A stretch of DNA of 64,000 nucleotides from Actinomycetota bacterium (GTDB lineage: Bacteria; Actinomycetota; UBA4738; HRBIN12), in assembly GCA_035640355.1 (NCBI GenBank), contig DASQWI010000017.1:1-64000 (forward strand), read 5' to 3'. The notes beneath the pieces were generated by a model. It was not told where the DNA came from and did not search any database. It worked only from the letters and a program-made list of their open reading frames with translations. Shown piece after piece: positions 33,567-39,581 of the stretch; positions within the stretch are counted from its first letter, which is position 1, and every line of letters begins with the position of its first letter. The position numbers and the translations under genes were made by a program.

Positions 33567-34042
33567 GAGAAGCAGCGAAGGAGTTCCTGTCGAAGCAGAG
33601 GATCGCGGTGACGGGTGTCTCGAGGGACCCGAAGGGACACGGAGCCAACGTCGTGTATCAACGGCTCCGCGACCGCGGGTATCAGGTCTTTGCGGTGAAT
33701 CCGAACGCGGATGAGGTCGAGGGCGATCCTTGTTACCACGACCTGAAGACGATCGAGGGCGGCGTCGACGCAGTCGTGATCGGGACGCGGCCTGAGGTCG
33801 CCGTCGAGACCATGCGCGAGTGCACCGAGCTTGGGATCCGCCAGGTGTGGATGCATCGCTCGTTCGGACGGGGCAGCGTCTCGGACGAGGCCACGTCCTA
33901 CGGCCGTGAGCGAGGAGTCACCGTGATCGACGGAGGATGCCCTTTGATGTTCAACCCCTGCGCCGACTCTGGCCACAGGGCGATGCGCTTCATCTTCACG
34001 ATGACAGGGAAGGTACCTCGCACGGTTCCGGTCGACGCCTGA
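33554..34042 (+). CDS. CoA-binding domain protein (YccU-like)
   Basis: A 162-residue Rossmann-type CoA_binding protein: IAVTGVSRDPKGHGANVVYQRLRDRGYQVFAVNPNADEVEGDPCY, then VDAVVIGTRPEVAVETMRECTELGIRQVWMH and GVTVIDGGCPLMF. The family binds CoA or acyl-CoA and is often associated with acetylation or stress, but no enzymatic activity is established. ATG 33554 is preceded by CAGGGGGG. The upstream open frame is antisense or out of phase to the overlapping membrane gene. Part of the run of stress genes downstream of the DosR-like regulator. Confidence 0.88.
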   Translation: MATMREAAKEFLSKQRIAVTGVSRDPKGHGANVVYQRLRDRGYQVFAVNPNADEVEGDPCYHDLKTIEGGVDAVVIGTRPEVAVETMRECTELGIRQVWMHRSFGRGSVSDEATSYGRERGVTVIDGGCPLMFNPCADSGHRAMRFIFTMTGKVPRTVPVDA

Positions 34043-34067
34043 GTAGTCCCGGAGGAACGAGGGCGAT

Positions 34068-34379
34068 ATGCGGGTCGCGTACTTTTACTTGATGCAGCAC
34101 GATCCGGGCCGGGTTGGTTCAGTCGCACCGAATCACGCGGCGTACTGGCGTGAGCTCGACCTGCCTGACTACGTCGGCGGCCCGCTGGCTGACCGGTCGG
34201 GCGGACTCATCACGTTCTCGGCCGGATCGATCGAAGAAGCGGAGTTGCTCGTGGCGAGAGACCCGTTCGTATGAGCAGGAGTGATCGGTCGTGTCTGGCT
34301 GAAGGAGTGGGTTCCGAACGGTGGTGAGTCCAGCGGGCGGGACCAAGGGACCGCACGGTCCGGGTCGTCCGGCCGGTGA
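34068..34379 (+). pseudogene. YciI-family gene interrupted by an in-frame TGA
   Basis: The frame from ATG 34068 gives MRVAYFYLMQHDPGRVGSVA ... EEAELLVARDPFV and stops at TGA 34272-34274. The same frame continues with AGVIGRVWLKEWVPN and remains open to 34379. The YciI fold normally continues as DPFVRAG ... WLKEW, so a CGA (Arg) to TGA change truncated the last beta-strand and helix. The shortened 68-residue product probably does not fold fully. No sequence around it suggests selenocysteine insertion. YciI-like proteins are small dehydratase- or monooxygenase-like folds of uncertain function. Confidence 0.8.
34339..34352. promoter_or_regulatory. Candidate DosR-like site, GGGAC-N4-GGACC
   Basis: GGGACCAAGGGACC lies 80 nt upstream of the membrane protein start at 34433. 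It resembles GGGAC-N4-GGCCC with one mismatch. It is inside the decayed 3' part of the YciI gene. Confidence 0.25.
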
Positions 34380-34432
34380 TCTCGATCGGGCACGAGGGCA
34401 CGATGGCACCGACAAGATGGGAGGTGATTCAC

Positions 34433-34810
34433 ATGTGGCGGTTCATCTTCATCGGATTCCTCATCGCGCACGGGCTGATCCACGTCGCGATGTGGGTCCT
34501 CGTTCCGAATCCAGCTCCCGGGAAGGAAGCGCCCTTCGATGCTTCTTATTCGTGGCTGCTTGGCGACAGGAGGGCACTCGCCGCGACGGTCGCTACAGCG
34601 ACCGCGGTGGTGCTGGTGGCAGCCGGGATTGGACTGTGGGCGCATGCCGACTGGTGGCGCGCTGCGGCGATCACCGGCCTAGCTGCTTCGTTCCTGCTGA
34701 TGGTCGTGTATTTCACCCCCTGGTTCCTCTTCATCGAGGGGGTCAACGCGGCCCTGATCGGCTCGATCCTGTGGCTGAGCTGGCCGTCGAGGGCGATGGT
34801 CGGGGCGTGA
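34433..34810 (+). CDS. Four-helix membrane protein, unknown function
   Basis: A 125-residue protein with helices at about 3-23 (RFIFIGFLIAHGLIHVAMWVL), 48-68, 74-92 and 97-118, and the motif AHGLIHVAMW containing two intramembrane histidines that could bind heme or metal. No family assigned with certainty. ATG 34433 has an excellent ribosome-binding site (GGAGGTGATTCAC). It lies between the two decayed genes (YciI and alpha/beta hydrolase) and is itself intact. Confidence 0.7.
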   Translation: MWRFIFIGFLIAHGLIHVAMWVLVPNPAPGKEAPFDASYSWLLGDRRALAATVATATAVVLVAAGIGLWAHADWWRAAAITGLAASFLLMVVYFTPWFLFIEGVNAALIGSILWLSWPSRAMVGA

Positions 34811-34838
34811 TGGCAACGTAAGCAGAGGAGGCCCCGCG

Positions 34839-35772
34839 ATGAACGTGTTCCAGCGTTATCGGAACGACATCGACGCCGCGAAGCGAAGATCGGTGGGCTT
34901 GAATGGCGATCCGTGGACTCGTCGTTCGGCCGGATCGAGTACCTCGACCGTGGCGACGGTCCGGTCGTTCTCGTAGTCCACGGCATCACCGAGGCGGCGG
35001 ATGGCGGCCTTCGCGATCTCGCCGAGGGGCTCGTGCCGGATGGATACCGACTGCTCGTCCCGTCTCGGTTCGGCTACCTCGGCTCGGAGATGCCTGAGCA
35101 CGCGACCACTGAGATGCAGGCCGACGCCTTCGCAGAGCTCATGGATTCGCTGGGTATCAGCGACGCCGTGGTCCTGGCGGGGTCGGCCGGGAGCACGTCC
35201 GCGCTGCATCTCGGGGTCCGTCATCCCGAGCGGGTCCGTGCGCTTATCCTGGTCTCCGCCAACGTCCTGGGTGAGCACCTTTCGAAAGGGTTGCCGCCGA
35301 AGCCACTGTTCAAGGCGATCTTTGGCAACGACCCGATCCTCTAGACGATGATCACGTACCTGCGCGGCCTGATCGCGCGCTCAGCCAGGTGCTGCAAGTT
35401 CCTCACGGCGTGCAGCTGATCCCGGGCGATCAGGAGAAGCTCGCCCGCGCGATGCACAACGTCCTTCTGGGGAAACTCAGGGTCGTGGGCGAGTGCTTCG
35501 ATGCGTACGTGTCGAACCCGGACGTCAACCGAATCGATCTGTCACAGGTCCGCGTCCCGACGCTCGTGATGCACGCTCGCGACGATCCGGGTCCTCCCTA
35601 CGAGGGCGCCGTCGAGATGTTCCGCCGCATCCCCGACGCGCGCCTCGTGACGATCGGTAGCGGTGGTCACCTCATGCTGGGTGGCCACGCCGACGCGATC
35701 GGCGACGTCGCTCGCTTCATCGCAGAGCACGGCAGACATGCCCGCGAGCGGACCAAGATCCGCAGCTCCTAG
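34839..35772 (+). pseudogene. Alpha/beta hydrolase gene with two frameshifts and one nonsense codon
   Basis: Translation starts well (AGAGGAGG before ATG 34839: MNVFQRYRNDIDAAK), but the family sequence continues in another frame from about 34882 (KIGGLEWRSVDSSFGRIEYL), through the oxyanion region VVLVVHGITEAADGG and the nucleophile motif LAGSAGSTSALHLG. It hits TAG at 35342-35344, where TGG (Trp) would fit, and then shifts frame again near 35385 to resume VLQVPHGVQLIPGDQEK ... VRVPTLVMHARDD and the catalytic His region IGSGGHLMLGGH. So at least three lesions are present. The nucleophile position reads GSAGS, with Ser expected in G-x-S-x-G. Non-functional unless the sequence is wrong. Confidence 0.8.
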
Positions 35773-35821
35773 AGAAGCGCATAGGATCAGGGCCGCTTCA
35801 TCCTCGACGAACGGACGGACT

Positions 35822-36430
35822 ATGGGACGAGTCTCCCGCGGGTTTCGAGGCAGACGGACGAGCGAGGCCGATGCCTCTCGGTTGCCGCCGGGTCAGTATC
35901 GCGTCGATCCGGACTGGCCGGTGCTCTCGGCAGGCCCCACGCCGCACACGCCGCTCGAGCAGTGGACGTTCTCCATCGAGGGCGAGGTCGCGGAGCCAAA
36001 GACGTGGAGCTGGGAGGAGTTCCGAGCCCTCCCCTCCGAGGAGATCCGCACCGATATCCATTGCGTCACGAAGTGGTCGAAGCTCGACACGATGTGGGAG
36101 GGCGTCGCGATCGACACGCTCCTGGACGGAGTCGAGCACGAGGCCACCCACGTGCTCGCGTTCTCCGACGGCGATTACACGGCCAACGTGCCTCTCGAGG
36201 ATCTAGTCGACGGCAAGGCGTGGATCGCGTTTGCCTTTGACGGCCAGCCGCTGGAGGACGAACACGGCGGCCCGGCTCGTCTGCTCGTGCCGCACCTCTA
36301 CTTCTGGAAGAGCGCGAAATGGGTTCGCGGCTTTCGGATGATGGACCACGACGAGCCGGGGTTCTGGGAGTCGTACGGCTACCACATCTACGGAGATCCA
36401 TGGCGCGAGCAGCGGTACTGGGGCGATTGA
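35822..36430 (+). CDS. Molybdopterin-dependent oxidoreductase (YedY/sulfite-oxidase fold)
   Basis: A 202-residue protein made of the oxidoreductase molybdopterin-binding domain: SIEGEVAEPKTWSWEEFRALP, then the Mo-ligand Cys81 in RTDIHCVTKWSKLDTMWEGV, GYTANVPLEDL-type segment and LVPHLYFWKSAKWVRGFRMMDHDEPGFWE. No Tat or Sec signal is visible, so it is probably cytoplasmic, unlike periplasmic MsrP/YedY. Likely electron partner is the flavin reductase encoded next, with an overlapping start, and the zinc-ribbon DUF6510 protein; this three-gene set recurs in actinobacteria. Substrate unknown. ATG 35822 has a weak ribosome-binding site. Confidence 0.88.
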   Translation: MGRVSRGFRGRRTSEADASRLPPGQYRVDPDWPVLSAGPTPHTPLEQWTFSIEGEVAEPKTWSWEEFRALPSEEIRTDIHCVTKWSKLDTMWEGVAIDTLLDGVEHEATHVLAFSDGDYTANVPLEDLVDGKAWIAFAFDGQPLEDEHGGPARLLVPHLYFWKSAKWVRGFRMMDHDEPGFWESYGYHIYGDPWREQRYWGD

Positions 36431-37152
36431 ACTGGACGCTCGGCGAGGTGACCGAGCTCATCGACGAGACGCCCCGCGTTCGAAGCATCGTCCTCGACGT
36501 CGCGAACTGGCCCGGCCACCGGGCCGGACAGCACGTGGACGTCCGCCTCACGGCCGAGGATGGATATCAGGCCCAGCGCAGCTACTCGATCGCCTCGGCG
36601 CCGGAAGACTCTCGTTTGGCGATCACCGTCGAGCTGCTGCCCGATGGTGAAGTGTCCTCGTACCTCTTCGGAGAGCTACGCCGCGGCGACCAGCTCGAGC
36701 TCCGTGGCCCCATCGGGGGCTACTTCGTGTGGGAGGCCTCGAAAGGCGGACCGGTCCTGCTCGTCGGCGGTGGATCCGGCATCGTCCCGCTGATGTCGAT
36801 GCTGCGGCACCGCGAGGCTGCGGGGGCCGGAGTGGGTGCCCGGCTCGTGTACTCGTCGCGGTCGTGGGACGACGTCATCTATCGGGATGAACTGCAGGGG
36901 CTTTCGGCAGGCTCGAACGGTCCGGAGGTGTTCCACACGCTGACCCGATCACAGCCGCCGGGATGGACCGGGTACGCGCGTCGTGTTGACGGCGCGATGC
37001 TGTCGGAGACCGCTTGGCCGGCATCGAGCTCGCCGACGGCGTTCATATGCGGGCCCACGCCGTTCGTCGAGTCGGTCGCAAGCGCTCTCGTCCTTCTTGG
37101 GTATCCGGCGACGAGCGTCAAGACCGAACGATTCGGACCGACGGGAGGATAG
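36400..37152 (+). CDS. Ferredoxin-NADP reductase-type flavoprotein
   Basis: A 250-residue FNR-family protein: FAD-binding barrel with RAGQHVDVRLTAEDGYQAQRSYSIASAP (RxYS motif), then the NAD(P) domain with VLLVGGGSGIVPLMSMLRH, ARLVYSSRSWDDVIYRDEL and AFICGPTPFVESVASAL. No [2Fe-2S] domain is fused. It probably passes electrons between NAD(P)H and the molybdenum enzyme. ATG 36400 overlaps the preceding gene by 31 bp and gives the family-like start MARAAVLGRL; TTG 36427 (overlapping TTGA) is the alternative. Confidence 0.88.
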   Translation: MARAAVLGRLNWTLGEVTELIDETPRVRSIVLDVANWPGHRAGQHVDVRLTAEDGYQAQRSYSIASAPEDSRLAITVELLPDGEVSSYLFGELRRGDQLELRGPIGGYFVWEASKGGPVLLVGGGSGIVPLMSMLRHREAAGAGVGARLVYSSRSWDDVIYRDELQGLSAGSNGPEVFHTLTRSQPPGWTGYARRVDGAMLSETAWPASSSPTAFICGPTPFVESVASALVLLGYPATSVKTERFGPTGG

Positions 37153-37425
37153 ATGGAAGGCGGGGAGACGAGGACCGACGGCAACGCGATCGCCGGCATC
37201 CTCCAAGAGGTGTTCGTTCACGAGGTGACGACGAGTCGGATCGCGTGTGCCGGGTGCGGCAACGTCGAACCAATCGGCGCGGAGCACGCGTACACGGAGG
37301 CTCCGGGGATCGTCCTGCGTTGTCGCAACTGTGACGCCGTCCTGCTCGTGGTCACGCAGGCACCCGGTCGAAACGTTCTGGCGTTTCCCAGGTCTCGCTG
37401 GATCGAGATCCCCTCGGCGACCTGA
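37153..37425 (+). CDS. DUF6510 zinc-ribbon protein
   Basis: A 90-residue protein. N-terminus DGNAIAGILQEVFVHEVTTSRIACAGCG is typical of DUF6510; two CxxC knuckles (CAGC and CRNC) 25 residues apart form a zinc ribbon. It starts immediately after the reductase stop (TAG-ATG with no gap) and completes the molybdenum oxidoreductase operon. Possible role: assembly or electron-transfer helper; unproven. Confidence 0.82.
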   Translation: MEGGETRTDGNAIAGILQEVFVHEVTTSRIACAGCGNVEPIGAEHAYTEAPGIVLRCRNCDAVLLVVTQAPGRNVLAFPRSRWIEIPSAT

Positions 37426-37439
37426 TCAATCAGTTCAAA

Positions 37440-38288
37440 CTAGTCGGCATCAGCAGCATCTTCGTGACTCGTCGCAGGGGACGGGACCTCCTCGGGCGGG
37501 AGCTGCTCTCCCGGCCGCAATAGAGCCCCGGCAGCCTGAAGGACGGTCGCGCTGCTGAGCGAACGTCTCCGGCTCGTCACGAACCCCACCACGTCCTCGA
37601 TGGAGACGACGTACGCGTTCCGGAAGCGAAGGGGAGAGCGGGCTACTGAGGCGCGCGCCGCGGCCACGACGGCCTCGACCCACTCGTCGACACCGGCCTC
37701 CAGGAGGATTTGATGGACCTGCCCGGCGGCGCCCCGCACCTGTTGCAGCACATGCTCGGCCGGCTTCCCATTGCAGTACAGCTGACCTCGGCTGCGATAG
37801 AACTTGCCCTCCCAGCCCTTCGTCTCGAGCGCGAACACGCCGGTGGGCCCGATGATGACGTGATCGACGTCCCCGTGCCCTGTGTAGACGCCGTGCAGCA
37901 CCCAGTAGGAGGACGGTAGCCGTGCCAGAACGTTAGCGACGGCCTCTTCACCGAGGATCCCTTTCCGGAGGCCCGCCGGATCGAGCGCGCGGCCGTTCAA
38001 CGCCTCGCGTCCAAGCACGAACAGGAGCCCGAGGGCAAGGAAGGACGCGGGCAGCCACCAAACGCCCATCAGGGTGAGAACGGCCGCGACGGCAACCGTC
38101 GCCCCGAAGACGGCGACCCGAAGCCGCAACTGTGACTTCAGGAACTCGGCCGGTTTGCGCACCTTCGTCTTATCGGACGGTGTGCATGCCGACTGTGGGC
38201 GGCGACGCCGGCGATCGCTAGATGTCTGACCGGGACTGAACTCGCCGACGGAAAGGTCGAGGATCTCGGCCCAGCTGATCACCCCCAT
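37440..38288 (-). CDS. NERD-domain (nuclease-related) membrane protein
   Basis: A 282-residue protein: polar N-terminus, two transmembrane helices at about 58-92 (VAVFGATVAVAAVLTLMGVWWLPASFLALGLLFVL), then a NERD domain from ~108 (GILGEEAVANVLARLP ... HGDVDHVIIGPTGVFALETKGWEGKF). GDVDHVIIGPTGVFALETK holds the Asp and Glu-x-Lys of the endonuclease-like core. NERD proteins are suspected nucleases in DNA processing or defence but are largely uncharacterised. It is downstream of, and possibly co-transcribed with, the repeat membrane protein and kinase-sigma gene on the same strand (30-bp gap). Confidence 0.85.
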   Translation of the reverse strand: MGVISWAEILDLSVGEFSPGQTSSDRRRRRPQSACTPSDKTKVRKPAEFLKSQLRLRVAVFGATVAVAAVLTLMGVWWLPASFLALGLLFVLGREALNGRALDPAGLRKGILGEEAVANVLARLPSSYWVLHGVYTGHGDVDHVIIGPTGVFALETKGWEGKFYRSRGQLYCNGKPAEHVLQQVRGAAGQVHQILLEAGVDEWVEAVVAAARASVARSPLRFRNAYVVSIEDVVGFVTSRRRSLSSATVLQAAGALLRPGEQLPPEEVPSPATSHEDAADAD

Positions 38289-38318
38289 CGGCTGGTAGAG
38301 CCGCCCCTGTGCGTGCTC

Positions 38319-39581
38319 CTAGGGGGTCGCCTCGTCGGGCGCCGGACCAGCCTCGGGGGCTGGGTCAGCCTGTGGCGCCGGACCAGGCTCGGCGGCCGGA
38401 TCAGGTTCTGGAGCGGGATCAGCTTCTGGCGCGGGGTCAGCATCGGTGGCCGCGTCGGTCTCGGGCGCCGGGCTCTCCACGGGCGCCGGGGTTTCATTGT
38501 GCTTCGGGCCGGCGTGGGGCGGCGGCCCGTTCCCCGGCTTCTGGTCGTCACTCGGCTTGGGGCCGGCGTGGGGCGGCGGGCCGTTACCCGGCTCGTCGTC
38601 GTAGCCCGTAGAGTCTGCATCGGGCTTCGGGCCGGCGTGCGGCGGCGGGCCATTGCCAGGCTTCCCGTCGTAGCCATTCGGGCCTGCCTCGGGCTTCGGG
38701 CCGGCGTGCGGCGGCGGGCCGTTACCCGGCTTTGTGCCGTCGTGGGGCGGCGGGCCGTTACCAGGCTTCTCGTCGGACCCGGGCGTGCCGTAGTCGGGTA
38801 CATCACCGTAATCCGGCAGTGGGTCGACATCAGGCACCGGCTCACCGTCGGGAACTGGGTCGACAACGGGAATGGGATCGTCATCCGGCACTGGGTCGAC
38901 ATCCTGTACGGGGTCGACATCCTGTACGGGGTCGACATCCGGTACGGGGTCGGTGTGCGGCGATGGGTCGGCTTCAGGCACCGGGTCGGAATCCGGCACT
39001 GGCTCCGGATCCGGCAGGACGTCGACATCAGGGATCGGGTCGACATCAGGCAGCGGGTCGGAATCGGGGAGCGTACTCCCGTTATGGGCAGGCGCCTGTT
39101 GTGTCGGATAAATGGATCCGGCGATCCCGCCCAGCAACAACTGAGGTCTCCACACGGGCCCATCGTCATCCGCCGGCCCGAACGGCTCGGCTGTGGTATG
39201 CGGAGCCGTAGCCGGGTCCGCTCCGAACCTTGGCGCCGACGACGGTAGTCCGGCAAGCGCCAGTAGCCCGGCGGCGGCGTCCCGAGCTTCGTCCGGGAGC
39301 CCTCCACTGATCGCGAGGCTCGTACTTGCCGTGAGGACCGTGACGACGAGAGCGGCTCCGAGCCTCGTCCCTGCTCGCCGCCCCTTCGTCGCGACGTCTC
39401 GCACGACGGTTCGTTGTGCGGCGCGTCGGTTGGTACGCAGCGTCGAGGTGACTGCGGAGATGGCCTCGTTCGCGCTTGCCTGTTCTTCCGGTGTGGCCGC
39501 GGCTCGAACCGCTTCGAGGATCTCCGCGAAGTCGAACGCATCAGTGGTTTCTTCGATGAGCCCTCCGTCGATCTTCGTCAT
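38319..39581 (-). CDS. Membrane protein with long Pro/Asp-rich repeat tail, possible anti-sigma partner
   Basis: A 420-residue protein in three parts. Residues 1-75 are cytosolic-type (DAFDFAEILEAVRAAATPEEQASANEAISAVTSTLRTNRRAA). A single transmembrane helix follows at about 76-95 (LGAALVVTVLTASTSLAISGG). The rest is extracytoplasmic: a D-P-x-P-D-x-D repeat zone (~170-245), five copies of PGNGPPPHxG with GPKP spacers (~255-350) and a Pro/Ala/Glu tail. Its ATG overlaps the stop of the kinase-sigma fusion gene by 4 nt, the usual position and topology of a membrane anti-sigma factor, but no recognised anti-sigma motif is visible. It could also be a wall-spanning sensor or stalk. Confidence 0.75.
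   Translation of the reverse strand: MTKIDGGLIEETTDAFDFAEILEAVRAAATPEEQASANEAISAVTSTLRTNRRAAQRTVVRDVATKGRRAGTRLGAALVVTVLTASTSLAISGGLPDEARDAAAGLLALAGLPSSAPRFGADPATAPHTTAEPFGPADDDGPVWRPQLLLGGIAGSIYPTQQAPAHNGSTLPDSDPLPDVDPIPDVDVLPDPEPVPDSDPVPEADPSPHTDPVPDVDPVQDVDPVQDVDPVPDDDPIPVVDPVPDGEPVPDVDPLPDYGDVPDYGTPGSDEKPGNGPPPHDGTKPGNGPPPHAGPKPEAGPNGYDGKPGNGPPPHAGPKPDADSTGYDDEPGNGPPPHAGPKPSDDQKPGNGPPPHAGPKHNETPAPVESPAPETDAATDADPAPEADPAPEPDPAAEPGPAPQADPAPEAGPAPDEATP

Noticed and set aside
34272-34274. TGA in the YciI gene as a selenocysteine codon
   Set aside because: The family has Arg, not Cys/Sec, at this position and no SECIS-like hairpin is apparent directly after it; a CGA-to-TGA mutation is simpler.
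38319-39000. Possible CRISPR array from regular nucleotide repeats
   Set aside because: The repeats are in frame, code for PGNGPPPHxG units of unequal spacing, and lack unique spacers and cas genes.
38313-39248. Plus-strand 311-codon frame with GVDIRYG-type repeats
   Set aside because: The repeats are the complement of the Pro/Asp repeat gene on the minus strand; the minus frame has a start, coupling and membrane helix, the plus frame does not.
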